This document shows positions 44,261 through 53,861 of a DNA stretch of 64,000 nucleotides, piece after piece. A program made the position numbers and the translations under genes. Where the stretch lies: NCBI RefSeq assembly GCF_000153225.1, contig NZ_CH724148.1:1299538-1363537 (forward strand), read 5' to 3'. Under the pieces are notes generated by a model. That model saw only the letters and a program-made list of their open reading frames with translations. It ran no database searches and was not told the DNA's origin. Every line of letters begins with the position of its first letter. The stretch's first letter is position 1. Source of the DNA: Polaribacter irgensii 23-P. GTDB lineage: Bacteria; Bacteroidota; Bacteroidia; Flavobacteriales; Flavobacteriaceae.

Positions 44261-44305
44261 TGTTCATTAAAAAACCACCTTTTTAAGGTGGTTTTTTAAT
44301 GAACA
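44261..44305. terminator. Bidirectional terminator between susD and pyrF
   Basis: A perfect 21-bp inverted repeat with a 3-nt loop, whose core is AAAAAACCACC / GGTGGTTTTTT. It serves the convergent susD and pyrF transcripts. Confidence 0.93.
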
Positions 44306-44319
44306 ATAAATTGGTCTCT

Positions 44320-45129
44320 TTATATGAATGGTTCCATTTCATGCTGCAATACTCCTGCTGCGAATGCAGCTTTTTCTGCAAAATCTTTATTTTTAGAAGC
44401 GTAAATAATTCCTCTCGAAGAATTTATGAGCAAACCAATATTTTCATTCAAACCATATTTACAAACTTCTTGTAAACTTCCGCCTTGTGCGCCAACTCCA
44501 GGAACCAATAAAAAGGAATGTGGAACTATTTTTCTGATTTCCTTAAAGTATTCAGCTTTTGTAGCACCTACAACATACATTAATTTGTCAGAGTTTTTCC
44601 AGGATTTTGACGTCTCTAAAACATGTTTGTACACCTCTTTTTCATTGATTTTTTTTGTTTGAAAATCAAAAGCACCTGCATTCGAAGTTAAGGCAAGAAG
44701 TATGGTGTGTTTATTTTGAAATGCTAAAAAAGGTTCTACAGAATCTTTTCCCATGTATGGGGCAACCGTAATCGCATCAAACTTTAAATCTTCAAAAAAT
44801 GCTTTGGCATACATGGATGAAGTGTTGCCAATGTCCCCCCTTTTCGCATCAGCAATCGTGAAAATATCAGGATAATTTTTATTGAGATATCGGATGGTTT
44901 TTTCTAAAGAGCTCCACCCCTTTAAACCGTAAGCCTCGTAGAAAGCAGTGTTGGGCTTATAAGCAACACACAAATGATGGGTAGCATCTATAATCGACTT
45001 GTTAAACTCAAAAATAGGGTCTTCCACAGATAATAAATGTGGCGGAATTTTTTCTAAATCTATATCCAATCCGATACATAAAAAGGATTTTTTCTTTTTT
45101 ATTTCTGCTACAAGCGTTTGTGTCGTCAT
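44320..45129 (-). CDS. pyrF: Orotidine 5'-phosphate decarboxylase
   Basis: 269 aa of the longer type II form. It converts OMP to [21 protein letters not shown] (about 16-33) and the active-site set [20 protein letters not shown] (about 92-111; K-x-x-D with DAKRGDI) are seen. The last 50 bp of sequence recur as a remnant at 38660-38716. Confidence 0.93.
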   Translation of the reverse strand: MTTQTLVAEIKKKKSFLCIGLDIDLEKIPPHLLSVEDPIFEFNKSIIDATHHLCVAYKPNTAFYEAYGLKGWSSLEKTIRYLNKNYPDIFTIADAKRGDIGNTSSMYAKAFFEDLKFDAITVAPYMGKDSVEPFLAFQNKHTILLALTSNAGAFDFQTKKINEKEVYKHVLETSKSWKNSDKLMYVVGATKAEYFKEIRKIVPHSFLLVPGVGAQGGSLQEVCKYGLNENIGLLINSSRGIIYASKNKDFAEKAAFAAGVLQHEMEPFI

Positions 45130-45224
45130 AATTTATTTAAAGTTTGACAAAAATACTTAAATTTGACTTTACTTTGAAAGTTTTTGAAGGAAAGAAGAAA
45201 GAACCATAAGACAATACCAACAGA

Positions 45225-45713
45225 ATGTTAAGAAAAATAGCTTTGATTTTTATAATTTTCCTGGTAGGTTGCAGTGCAGAGGAGCCGACTCAATTTTCTA
45301 AAATCGTCCTAAAATCAAAGGTTTACACTATTGACAACCGTACGGTTTCTTTGAAAGAGCTACTTAAAAAGTATCGCGGAAAGAAAGTACTTATAGACGT
45401 TTGGGCTTCTTGGTGTAAAGATTGCGTGAAAGGATTGCCTGCCGTTAAAAACCTTCAAAATAGTTTCCCTAACGTGATTTTTTTGTTTCTATCTGTAGAC
45501 AAGAGTAAAAATGCTTGGAAAAATGGAATTCAGCGATTTCAAATAAAAGGAGCGCATTACCAGCTTCCTAAGGGAATGAAATCGGGTGCTTTTGTCGATT
45601 TTATTGGCTTAAGTTGGATTCCGAGATATTTGGTAATTGATGAACTTGGAAAAATTACACTTTTTAATGCGACAAGTGCCTCAGAGAGTGCTGTTGGAAA
45701 TGCTTTGAAATAG
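45225..45713 (+). CDS. Thioredoxin-like (TlpA-type) lipoprotein
   Basis: 162 aa. Lipobox at residues 13-16 (VGCS), then a thioredoxin fold with the WCKDC redox site (about 64-68) in DVWASWCKDCVKGLPAVKNL and the cis-Pro in SWIPRYLVID. It probably reduces periplasmic disulfides, with an unknown substrate. Confidence 0.88.
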   Translation: MLRKIALIFIIFLVGCSAEEPTQFSKIVLKSKVYTIDNRTVSLKELLKKYRGKKVLIDVWASWCKDCVKGLPAVKNLQNSFPNVIFLFLSVDKSKNAWKNGIQRFQIKGAHYQLPKGMKSGAFVDFIGLSWIPRYLVIDELGKITLFNATSASESAVGNALK

Positions 45714-45832
45714 TGCATATAAATCGTTTTAGTAACTATTTCTATTTCTAAGGATAAAATAGCACTGCATTCCTTAATTTTACGATACATACTATCATTA
45801 AAAACAGCTTGAAAGGCTTTAAATTTATAAAC

Positions 45833-46591
45833 ATGAGAACAAAGATTGTTGCAGGGAACTGGAAGTTAAATAAAGACAAAGAGGGAAGCAAAAGCTTAAT
45901 TAAAGAATTAAAAAAAGCGATTCAAGAGAATCCATTACAGGATACGCGTGTAATCGTTGCACCCACATTTGTTAATTTATCAGCGTCCGTAAAAGCTGCG
46001 AAAAAATCGAAAATAGAAGTCGTTGCTCAAAACATGCATCAAGCTATAAATGGCGCGTATACAGGCGAGGTTTCTGCAGACATGTTAAAAGCAATTGGGG
46101 TAGCAACCGTAATTCTGGGACATTCAGAAAGAAGAACGTATTTTAATGAAACAGATGCGGCACTTGCAGAAAAGATGAATACCGTTCTAGAAAAAGAAAT
46201 GGAGGCAATCTTTTGTTTTGGAGAGGTATTAGAAGATCGTAAGTCAGGCAATCATTTTGCAGTGGTAGAAAGTCAATTAAAAAATGCTTTATTCCATTTA
46301 GAAGGAAAAGATTGGTCAAGTATCATTTTGGCATACGAACCGGTATGGGCAATTGGTACAGGAGAAACGGCAAGTGCAGACCAAGCGCAAGAAATGCATG
46401 CGTTTATTAGAAGTATTATTGAGAAGCAATACAGTACAGCAGTGGCAGAGGCTGTATCAATTTTATACGGAGGAAGTGTAAAGCCATCAAATGCGGAGGA
46501 GATTTTTTCGAAGCCAGACGTAGACGGTGGTTTAATTGGAGGAGCAGCTTTAAGTGTCGCTGATTTTGTTGGAATTATTAATGCCATTTAA
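45833..46591 (+). CDS. tpiA: Triosephosphate isomerase
   Basis: 252 aa from ATG 45833 (MRTKIVAGNWKLNKD, with the catalytic Lys at residue 13). H in ILGHSERRTYF, E in AYEPVWAIGTGETAS and the phosphate loop YGGSVKPSNAEE complete the active site. It interconverts DHAP and G3P in glycolysis. Confidence 0.96.
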   Translation: MRTKIVAGNWKLNKDKEGSKSLIKELKKAIQENPLQDTRVIVAPTFVNLSASVKAAKKSKIEVVAQNMHQAINGAYTGEVSADMLKAIGVATVILGHSERRTYFNETDAALAEKMNTVLEKEMEAIFCFGEVLEDRKSGNHFAVVESQLKNALFHLEGKDWSSIILAYEPVWAIGTGETASADQAQEMHAFIRSIIEKQYSTAVAEAVSILYGGSVKPSNAEEIFSKPDVDGGLIGGAALSVADFVGIINAI

Positions 46592-46670
46592 ACAGTACAT
46601 TTAGATTTAATTATAATAAATTTGCATTGGGATTTAAACATCTTGATGCATTTTTTTTGATTTGTTAATT

Positions 46671-47504
46671 ATGGATAATATTTATATAGAGTACAATTTT
46701 ATACTTTCTCCAAAAGAGCCAACTACTGAAATTTTAATTGCAGAGTTGGGAAGTGTGGGGTTTGAGAGTTTTGTAGAAAACGAAGATGGCGTCACTGCAT
46801 ATATTCAAAAAGATGCATGGAATACTGATATTTTAGATGCTATTTTTGTATTGGATTCTGGAGAGTTTTCTATCAAATATACCCAAAGTGAGGTTGCTCA
46901 GACCAACTGGAATTCAGAATGGGAGAAGAATTTTAATCCAATTCAAGTAGATGATCTTGTAAGTATTCGTGCTCCATTTCATGAAAATCCAAATTTAAAA
47001 TATGACATTGTTATCGAGCCAAAAATGAGTTTTGGAACGGGACATCATGAAACAACACATATGATGGTGCAACATTTGTTGCAATTAGAGCTGGAAGGTA
47101 AAAAAGTGTTAGACATGGGGTGCGGAACAGGTATTTTAGCAATTTTTGCGGAAATGAAAGGAGCAAATCCTTTGGATGCCATTGATATTGACAATTGGTG
47201 TTACGAGAATGCAATTGAAAACGTGGAGCGCAATGAGTGTAAAAATATTACAGTATACGAAGGAGATGCCGCACTGCTATTAGATAAAAAGTATGATGTG
47301 ATTATTGCCAATATCAATAGAAATATTTTATTGATGGACATGGAGGTATATGCCAATTGTATGAACGAAAACGGGGTGTTGCTTTTAAGTGGTTTTTATA
47401 AAGAAGATATTCCTACAATCGATGCAGTTGTTGCGAAGTATGGTTTGAAACTAGAAACAACGATTGAAAGAAACAATTGGGTTGCCTTAAAATATAATAA
47501 TTAA
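46671..47504 (+). CDS. prmA: Ribosomal protein L11 methyltransferase
   Basis: 277 aa from ATG 46671. N-terminal substrate-recognition domain (about 1-100), linker FHENPNLKYDIVIEPKMSFG with GTGHHETTHMMVQHLLQLE, then the SAM-binding GCGTGILAIFAEMKG (about 149-163) and NINRNILL motif. It trimethylates L11. It is followed by clpS 22 bp downstream. Confidence 0.95.
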   Translation: MDNIYIEYNFILSPKEPTTEILIAELGSVGFESFVENEDGVTAYIQKDAWNTDILDAIFVLDSGEFSIKYTQSEVAQTNWNSEWEKNFNPIQVDDLVSIRAPFHENPNLKYDIVIEPKMSFGTGHHETTHMMVQHLLQLELEGKKVLDMGCGTGILAIFAEMKGANPLDAIDIDNWCYENAIENVERNECKNITVYEGDAALLLDKKYDVIIANINRNILLMDMEVYANCMNENGVLLLSGFYKEDIPTIDAVVAKYGLKLETTIERNNWVALKYNN

Positions 47505-47526
47505 AAAATATTTTTTATTTTTATAC

Positions 47527-47802
47527 ATGAGCACAAAAGAAAAAATTCAGGAAGAAGTTGATGTTTTAGAAAAAGAGATTTTTCAACACGAGATTGTATT
47601 GCACAATGATGATGTAAATACGTTTGATCATGTGATAAATTCTCTTATGGATGTTTGTGAGCATACATTAGAACAGGCGGAACAGTGTGCAATGCTGGTC
47701 CATTACAAAGGAAAATGTAGCGTAAAATCCGGAGAGTTTAAAGATTTAGAGCCAAGGTGCTCTAAGTTGTTGCAATTAGGTTTGTCTGCAGAATTGATAT
47801 AA
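47527..47802 (+). CDS. clpS: ATP-dependent Clp protease adaptor ClpS
   Basis: 91 aa. The N-degron-binding pocket has VLHNDDVNTFDHVINSLMDV (about 25-44), and the HYKGKCSVKSGEFKDLEP loop follows. It delivers N-end-rule substrates to ClpA or ClpC. Confidence 0.93.
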   Translation: MSTKEKIQEEVDVLEKEIFQHEIVLHNDDVNTFDHVINSLMDVCEHTLEQAEQCAMLVHYKGKCSVKSGEFKDLEPRCSKLLQLGLSAELI

Positions 47803-47804
47803 GC

Positions 47805-48077
47805 ATGGATAATGTATTTAAATATTATGAGTTTTCAGATTTTTTTATGGATACTTCGGGGATGTTTTTCAACAACGAAATAAGTTATTCTTCATTGAAT
47901 GACACGCATTTTTTAATTTTTGAAAAAAAAGAGGCAACGTATAATCTCTACGTTTCAAAGTATAATAATAATAAAGAGATTGGTGTACATCCTGCGATTA
48001 TCTTAGAATTGCTAGTAACCGATTATGACAAAGGTAATCCAGCCCACCGAATTGCGATTAAGCAATATTTAGATTAA
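47805..48077 (+). CDS. Hypothetical protein after clpS
   Basis: 90 aa, 2 bp after the clpS stop, so likely cotranscribed. It has alternating beta strands (THFLIFEKKEATYNLYVSKY) and no known motif. No function can be assigned. Confidence 0.6.
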   Translation: MDNVFKYYEFSDFFMDTSGMFFNNEISYSSLNDTHFLIFEKKEATYNLYVSKYNNNKEIGVHPAIILELLVTDYDKGNPAHRIAIKQYLD

Positions 48078-48133
48078 ATTTCTGATGTTTCAAAGTGATT
48101 ATTGAAATTGCTCGAAGAACCAAACACAATAGA

Positions 48134-48499
48134 TTAGGGCGCTTTGATCTCATAGCGCTGTAAGACTTCCAGTGTAGTATATTTTAAAGATTTTTCGTGT
48201 GTGGCTGTCAAAATGATAGGGGGTGCTTTTCCTGCTTTCTCTGCCTGTAGCCATCTAGAGATACACAAGCACCAGCGGTCTCCTGGTTCCAATCCAGGAA
48301 ATTTCCAATAGGGTACGGGTGTCATCAAGTCATTTCCTTGAGATGCTGAGTACTCTAAAAATTCTCGAGTAACAATCGCACAAACAGTATGTGTACCAGA
48401 ATCCTGAGAAATTGTTCTACACAGACCATCTCTAAAGTAACCAGTTGCTGGGGCTGTGCAACAAGAAATTAGTGGGTCTCCAAATACATTTAATTCCAT
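48134..48499 (-). CDS. DUF2237 family protein
   Basis: 121 aa. The family pattern is clear: NVFGDPLISCC at residues 4-14, FRDGLCRTISQDSGTHTVCA, and PGLEPGDRWCLCISRWLQA, with the conserved Cys residues. Role unknown. Confidence 0.9.
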   Translation of the reverse strand: MELNVFGDPLISCCTAPATGYFRDGLCRTISQDSGTHTVCAIVTREFLEYSASQGNDLMTPVPYWKFPGLEPGDRWCLCISRWLQAEKAGKAPPIILTATHEKSLKYTTLEVLQRYEIKAP

Positions 48500-49477
48500 A
48501 GCTTAAAAATTCTTAAGTGTAAAGTTATGCAAAATAGTTGCAGTTATAACGCTAAAGATGCATGCTTTTAAAAATATCTGTAGGATCCTATGTATTGAAA
48601 ATTACGGGAGATGTCTATAGGTTAGCCCAAGGCTGGGAATGCTTTTATAATTTCAGATCCTGCGAATAGGGAAGATGAATCTAAAGAAAATTAAAGTGAA
48701 CAAAGATTCGGCCAATTAGATACGAGATGTAAATTTAATATTGAAGTAGAATGGAGCACCTTTTAAGACATTTTCAAAAGGTGACTATATGTATTGAACC
48801 ATCAAATATTTTGGCGTTTTAGAGGTGTTTACTTCTGATTTTTTAGAAAATTGAGATCGTAATAAAGAGGAAAGGATTGCGCTGTCATCAGTAAAGTTAA
48901 TAGCGCGCTTTTTATGGGCTATATTTGGACTGCTGAAGTCGATTTCTATAATTATCTAAGCCATTTTGTAAAGAATATTCATAAAGTCATATCACAACAA
49001 TCGAGAAAAGGATAAAAATAATTTTGCAGCTAGCAAAAATATTTATTTTATTTTTAGCAGTGCCTTTAGAAATTTCAAATGCATCTAAAAAAAGGGCGCG
49101 CATTAAGATTAGAAAAATAATGACTGCTAAAAATTTATTTTAGCAACAGTTCTAAGAGATGATTAAAAAATTAATTGGTGACAATAAGCAGCAAGATCGT
49201 AAAAAACTTAAAATGAACAGGCTTTAAGAGTTTCTTTACACAAACATTACTTCGAATATGTCAAGCATTAAATACAGTGGTAAATGTAGCTTTTCAGGGC
49301 AAGATATGGATATTAAGAATGCACACGAAAGTTGTGGGAACTGTTTCAAAGTATCATTAAAAATAGTATTTGCAGCATTGTTGCCATTGAAAAATATTCC
49401 GATTTCGCTTTGAGATACTAAGTTTTCAATTCGTTTAGAGCTGGGGCTTTTTGTTTTTGAAGTAGTTCTTAGTAAGG
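48500..49477. other. Gene-free stretch
   Basis: About 980 bp with stop codons in all frames. I see no recognisable gene, RNA or repeat. It may be a fully decayed gene region. Confidence 0.6.
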
Positions 49478-50710
49478 TTAAATACCAAAACTTTCAGCCA
49501 CGATGTTTTTTATTTTTTTGTTGAGTGCTTTTATGGCAGTATAGCTGGTATGTTCTAATATAATGACTACGAGGTCATCATCTAAGTACTTTATAAGTGC
49601 CGTGCTAAATCCATTCCATTTTCCGTAATGATAAATACTGTTTTGTACCTTGGTATCAATTCTAAAACCAAATCCATACGGAACCTCTCTTCCGTATACT
49701 GTCTTTCCTTTTGAGTACATTAGATCCAATGATTCTTTGGAAAGCAGTTTTCCTGTATTCAACCCAAGAGTCCATTTATACAAATCCTCTGTATTGGTGT
49801 ACACATTTTTGTCACCCACAATGGCATCGTTCACGGTGCTTGGTATTTTTAAATGTCGCCACCCTCTGTATAAGCGATACCCCGCTAGTTGCCCTTTCTT
49901 CAGGGGGTCTTTTTCAAAACTGTACACATATGAATTCTTCATTTGTAGTGGTTCAAAAATATTTGTTTCTAAAAAAGAACTAAAAGAGCTGCCAGAGACT
50001 TTTTCTACAATTGAAGCCAATACAAAATAGCCCGTATTGGAATAATCAAAATTACGGCCTGACTTAAAAAATCGCTGCACATTACTTTTTGCTAGCAGTG
50101 CGATCATTTCTGTATTTGTAGGTGCTTTTTTTTGATGCCATTTGTGCTCAGCAATCCAAAAGTATTTGGGCAAGCCAGCGGTGTGGTTTAATAGATTTTG
50201 AATCGTTACTCCTTCATAAGGGAAGTTTGGAAAATAGGTATTTACGGTGTCTGTAAGTTTAATTAGGTTTCTTTCTTTTAGCAGCATGATTGCCGCTGCT
50301 GTAAATTGCTTACTAACAGAGGCTAATTGAAAGGTAGATTCTTTTTTTAACAGTGTCTTCTTTTTAAAGTCTGCGGTTCCTACCTGACTTTGGTAGACAA
50401 TCTTATCATTTTTTGCAACGAGTATAGCTCCATTAAAATCGTGTCTTTTATGAATGCGCTTCAACAAGGAATCTAATTTAAAATGTACTCTTTGTGTCTC
50501 TTTTTCTGGATACCGTGCGAGAATTTCTAGAGGTGCTATTTTAGGATCTTCCTTTAGAGGAATTTTAACATGCACTTCCGTATTCTTAGAGTGCGATGTG
50601 TTTGAAATAAATAACAATACAGCTAAAAAAAGGAAGCATATTGAGAATAGAATTTTACTTTTTTTAGGTAAATGCAATGTGCTAATTTTAACTTGCAAGT
50701 TAACAATCAT
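49478..50710 (-). CDS. Membrane-anchored serine hydrolase (beta-lactamase class C family)
   Basis: 410 aa. An N-terminal membrane anchor (about 15-35) is followed by a penicillin-binding-protein/esterase-like fold: SVSKQFTAAAIM (S-x-x-K, about 134), YSNTGYFVLA (Y-x-N, about 228) and a late HYGKWNGF triad loop. It acts in the periplasm, as a peptidase or esterase. No proof of beta-lactamase activity. Confidence 0.85.
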   Translation of the reverse strand: MIVNLQVKISTLHLPKKSKILFSICFLFLAVLLFISNTSHSKNTEVHVKIPLKEDPKIAPLEILARYPEKETQRVHFKLDSLLKRIHKRHDFNGAILVAKNDKIVYQSQVGTADFKKKTLLKKESTFQLASVSKQFTAAAIMLLKERNLIKLTDTVNTYFPNFPYEGVTIQNLLNHTAGLPKYFWIAEHKWHQKKAPTNTEMIALLAKSNVQRFFKSGRNFDYSNTGYFVLASIVEKVSGSSFSSFLETNIFEPLQMKNSYVYSFEKDPLKKGQLAGYRLYRGWRHLKIPSTVNDAIVGDKNVYTNTEDLYKWTLGLNTGKLLSKESLDLMYSKGKTVYGREVPYGFGFRIDTKVQNSIYHYGKWNGFSTALIKYLDDDLVVIILEHTSYTAIKALNKKIKNIVAESFGI

Positions 50711-50818
50711 TTTGAAACAACCAATGAACTTTTTTTAAATGCTGTTACATGATTAAAAATCGCAGATTTTGATCCTTTTTTTTCTTTTTGGTGAAATATC
50801 TCTTAAAAGTAGTGGTAC

Positions 50819-50860
50819 AAAAAAACGCAACCCCTTATTTACTAAGTAGTTGCGTTTTTT
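50819..50860 (-). terminator. Terminator downstream of tRNA-Arg
   Basis: AAAAAACGCAAC and GTTGCGTTTTTT with a 17-nt loop, just past the tRNA 3' end on the minus strand. Confidence 0.85.
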
Positions 50861-50865
50861 GAATG

Positions 50866-50939
50866 TGACCCAGACAAGATTCGAACTTGTAACCTTCTGA
50901 TTCGTAGTCAGATGCGCTATCCAGTTGCGCCACAGGGCC
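50866..50939 (-). tRNA. tRNA-Arg (anticodon ACG)
   Basis: A 74-nt cloverleaf: D-arm GCGCAACTGGATAGCGC, anticodon stem TCTGA / TCAGA with loop CTACGAA, T-arm ACAAGTTCGAATCTTGT. A U-U mismatch occurs in the acceptor stem at pair 6-67. No CCA is encoded. Confidence 0.95.
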
Positions 50940-50999
50940 GATTTTTAAGAGTGCAAATATAGCAGAGTTTTCCCAATATAGAAAGGGGATTGCATTTTT

Positions 51000-51230
51000 T
51001 TATGAATTAATTTCTAATTTATAGGCAGCAATGATCGGTTCGGCTTTTTCTACGTCTTTTTTGAAGATAAATAGTTCCACAGAATTTACGGGCACACCAA
51101 AACCACCGAGTCTTGCGGACTCTACTCGATCAGATATTCTAGCATCAATTCCCGCTTCACTTAGCAGGCTATATAATCTATTTACTAAAATGGCATTGTC
51201 TGTAAAAACTTTGGTGTAGGTTTCATTCAT
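51000..51230 (-). CDS. DUF2007 family small protein
   Basis: 76 aa, with VFTDNAILVNRLYSLLSEAG and GIDARISDRVESA and SVELFIFKKDVEKAEPII, the DUF2007 ferredoxin-like fold pattern. Its name suggests signal transduction but function is unproven. A 53-aa gene lies 13 bp upstream on the same strand, so they probably share a transcript. Confidence 0.88.
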   Translation of the reverse strand: MNETYTKVFTDNAILVNRLYSLLSEAGIDARISDRVESARLGGFGVPVNSVELFIFKKDVEKAEPIIAAYKLEINS

Positions 51231-51243
51231 GTTTTTTCTTTTT

Positions 51244-51405
51244 TTAGTCTAATGAGTTTTGAGTAACAAATGCTCTCCATCCTATAAGCGCAAGTTGTGC
51301 TTTTGATGCTTTTGAAATATCAAGTCCTTTTTTTGTAAAAGAAGGCAGCACAGTTTTGTTCACTTTGGCAATCAGTTTGAAAAATCGCAGTTTCATTGGT
51401 TTCAT
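51244..51405 (-). CDS. Small conserved protein upstream of the DUF2007 gene
   Basis: 53 aa (ATG 51403-51405, TAA 51244-51246). The basic sequence KLRFFKLIAKVNKTVLPSF, then KKGLDISKASKAQLALIGWR and AFVTQNSLD, looks like a known short Flavobacteria protein. It is not a membrane protein. No function is known. Confidence 0.75.
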   Translation of the reverse strand: MKPMKLRFFKLIAKVNKTVLPSFTKKGLDISKASKAQLALIGWRAFVTQNSLD

Positions 51406-51671
51406 TTCTGACTCAAATTTAATGAAAATAAATGAAGGAGTGAGCTATGTTTTTCGTGAAAAACACAAACAGTAGAGGAACCGTCTTATTCGTTTGCAAG
51501 GATGATTAGTTGATAGGCAATAACGAAGCGCTTAAAGTTTTGGTTTATAGTGTTTAAATTTTATTTTAAAAGTGGAATTGTTTAAGGCCTATCTAAGAAT
51601 ACGAACCGATGCGAATATTTTTTCCTTTCGGCACAAAGGCATAAAATGTATCTTTGTCGAAAACAAGGAAT

Positions 51672-52622
51672 ATGAGCATTTTTTATGTAATTGTAGGGCT
51701 ACTACTTTTAGTCTTAGGGGGTGAGTTTTTGGTAAGAGCATCCATTAGCTTGTCCCTGAAACTGCAAATATCCAAAATGGTCATTGGAATGACCGTGGTG
51801 TCTTTTGCAACCTCATTACCAGAATTATTAGTGAGTTTGCAAGCTGCACTAGATGGCTCTCCTGCGATCGCATTAAACAATGTAATTGGCTCAAACATCG
51901 CGAACATTGCGCTTGTTTTAGGCATTACAGCGATGATCGGTCCAATAGCAGTAGACAAAGGTTTTTACAAGCTAAATTGGCCTGGGATGATGTTTTTCTC
52001 AGTACTGTTGTATTATTTTTTAAGCAACGATTCCGTTTTGAGCCAACTGGAAGGAGTGCTCTTGTTGTTAGGGTTGGTTCTTTTTCTTTTTATATTGATT
52101 CGGGATGCTAGAAAAGAGCTGGTATCTTCAGAGGTGGTGGATGGAGCGCTTGCAGAGGCTGGCTTCGCTAAAATAGGGCTTTGGTTCTGTATTGGGGGAC
52201 TTGCGCTTTATTTTGGCTCTGATTTTTTAGTGGATGGTGCAAAAGAGATCGCTACAAAGAGTGGTGTGAGCGAGGGAGTAATTTCGATTACAATGATCGC
52301 TATTGGCACGAGTGTACCGGAACTAGCTGCATCTGTAATTGCAGCGCTAAAAGGTGAGAAGGCAATTTCTTTGGGGAACTTGATTGGATCCAATATCTTT
52401 AACATTGCCTCCGTTTTAGGGCTTACGGCACTGATTAAAGAGATTCCTGTAACAGAAGCTCAGATTTTATCACGAGATATTTTTTGGATGTTAGGTTTCT
52501 CACTAGTATTATTACCCTTAGTTTTTTTTCCTAGAAAGTTGATGATCGGAAGGTTTAAAGGCGCTTTTTTATTCTTAGGCTACGCTTTTTTTATCTATTT
52601 AGTTTTTCAAACGACTGCATAA
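51672..52622 (+). CDS. Calcium/sodium antiporter (CaCA family, YrbG-like)
   Basis: 316 aa from ATG 51672. Ten TM helices, with two internal alpha repeats: GMTVVSFATSLPELLVSL with ALNNVIGSNIANIALVLG, and AIGTSVPELAASVIAALKGE with SLGNLIGSNIFNIASVLG. The GSN-type ion sites are conserved. It exports Ca2+ or exchanges cations. Confidence 0.92.
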   Translation: MSIFYVIVGLLLLVLGGEFLVRASISLSLKLQISKMVIGMTVVSFATSLPELLVSLQAALDGSPAIALNNVIGSNIANIALVLGITAMIGPIAVDKGFYKLNWPGMMFFSVLLYYFLSNDSVLSQLEGVLLLLGLVLFLFILIRDARKELVSSEVVDGALAEAGFAKIGLWFCIGGLALYFGSDFLVDGAKEIATKSGVSEGVISITMIAIGTSVPELAASVIAALKGEKAISLGNLIGSNIFNIASVLGLTALIKEIPVTEAQILSRDIFWMLGFSLVLLPLVFFPRKLMIGRFKGAFLFLGYAFFIYLVFQTTA

Positions 52623-52623
52623 T

Positions 52624-52655
52624 AAAAGCGCTTACCAAAAAAGGTAAGCGCTTTT
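52624..52655 (+). terminator. Terminator between the antiporter and GSII genes
   Basis: AAAAGCGCTTACC and GGTAAGCGCTTTT with an AAAAAA loop. Bidirectional in form. Confidence 0.93.
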
Positions 52656-52672
52656 GTATTTAAATATCGCCC

Positions 52673-53692
52673 TTATTTAACCGGCTTTACTGTTTTAATA
52701 ATTCTTGAAGCAATTTTGTAAGGATCTCCATTTGAAGATGGACGACGGTCTTCTAGCCAACCTTTATATCCTTTTTCTACAACGATAATTGGAATGCGAA
52801 TGGATGCTCCTCTGTCTGAAACTCCCCATGAAAAATCGTGGATAGATGCAGTTTCGTGATCACCAGTTAAACGTTGATCGTTGTGTTCTCCATACACCGC
52901 AATGTGCTCTTTTACCACTGGGCGGAAAGCTTCACATATCTCAATATATTTCTCTTTTGAACCACAGGTTCTTAGAATGCTATTAGAAAAGTTTGCGTGC
53001 ATTCCAGATCCATTCCAATCCATATCTTTTCCTAAAGGTTTTGGATGGTACTCAATATACATTCCTTTGCCTTCTGTTAAACGATCTAATAAGTATCGAG
53101 ACACCCAAATTTCGTCTCCTGCTTTTTTAGCTCCTTTTGCAAATAATTGATATTCCCATTGTCCAGAGGCAACTTCTTGATTGATTCCTTCAAAATTCAA
53201 TCCAGCATCAATACACAAATCAGCATGCTCTTCAACAAAAGAACGTCCGTGGGTGTTTTTACCACCAACAGAACAATAATACATGCCTTGTGGAGCGGGG
53301 TAACCACCTCTTGGAAATCCTAACGGCAAGTCAGTTTCAGTGTTCATAATGAAATACTCCTGCTCAAATCCAAACCAAAAATCTTCGTCATCATCTTCAA
53401 TTGTAGCGCGTGCATTAGAAATATGTGGAGTGCCATCAGCATTCATTACTTCATTCATTACTAAATAACCATTGATTCTTTTAGGATCTGGATAAATAGC
53501 AACAGGCTTTAAAATACAGTCAGATGCTCCTCCTGAAGCTTGTTTTGTAGAAGAACCATCAAAAGACCAAAGGCTCAACTCTTCTATGGTCCCTTGAAAG
53601 TTTTCGTGCTCTTCAACCTTGGTTTTACTTCTTAAGTTTTGAGTTGGTGTGTAACCATCTAACCAAATATATTCTAATTTAATTCTTGCCAT
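52673..53692 (-). CDS. Glutamine synthetase, eukaryotic-type (GSII)
   Basis: 339 aa from ATG 53690-53692 (MARIKLEYIWLDGYTP). Eukaryotic-type GSII with LWSFDGSSTKQASGGASD (about 41-58), FWFGFEQEYFIMN (Glu metal ligands), NFEGINQEVASGQWEYQ and the late NGSGMHANFS. It makes glutamine from glutamate, ammonia and ATP. It is divergent from the GSIII gene, which shares the promoter region. Confidence 0.93.
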   Translation of the reverse strand: MARIKLEYIWLDGYTPTQNLRSKTKVEEHENFQGTIEELSLWSFDGSSTKQASGGASDCILKPVAIYPDPKRINGYLVMNEVMNADGTPHISNARATIEDDDEDFWFGFEQEYFIMNTETDLPLGFPRGGYPAPQGMYYCSVGGKNTHGRSFVEEHADLCIDAGLNFEGINQEVASGQWEYQLFAKGAKKAGDEIWVSRYLLDRLTEGKGMYIEYHPKPLGKDMDWNGSGMHANFSNSILRTCGSKEKYIEICEAFRPVVKEHIAVYGEHNDQRLTGDHETASIHDFSWGVSDRGASIRIPIIVVEKGYKGWLEDRRPSSNGDPYKIASRIIKTVKPVK

Positions 53693-53760
53693 AATAAATA
53701 ATTGAGTGCATATTGTTAATTCCACAAAAATGAAATATTTTCCGTACATATCAAAAAATA

Positions 53761-53805
53761 TAGGGGTAAAATGTTTAAATTTGTATAAAAATAATTTTAT
53801 CCCTA
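53761..53805. promoter_or_regulatory. Candidate operator and -7 element between the two glutamine synthetase genes
   Basis: TAGGGGTAAAAT (53761-53772) and ATTTTATCCCTA (53794-53805) are inverted repeats with one mismatch. Inside them, TAAATTTG (53776-53783) matches the Bacteroidota -7 consensus TAnnTTTG for the plus strand. A nitrogen-status regulator is an inference. Confidence 0.5.
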
Positions 53806-53861
53806 ATATAAGTAGGGGTGGTTTATTTATAAGTATAAAAATATCTTAAAAAAATAGTAAT

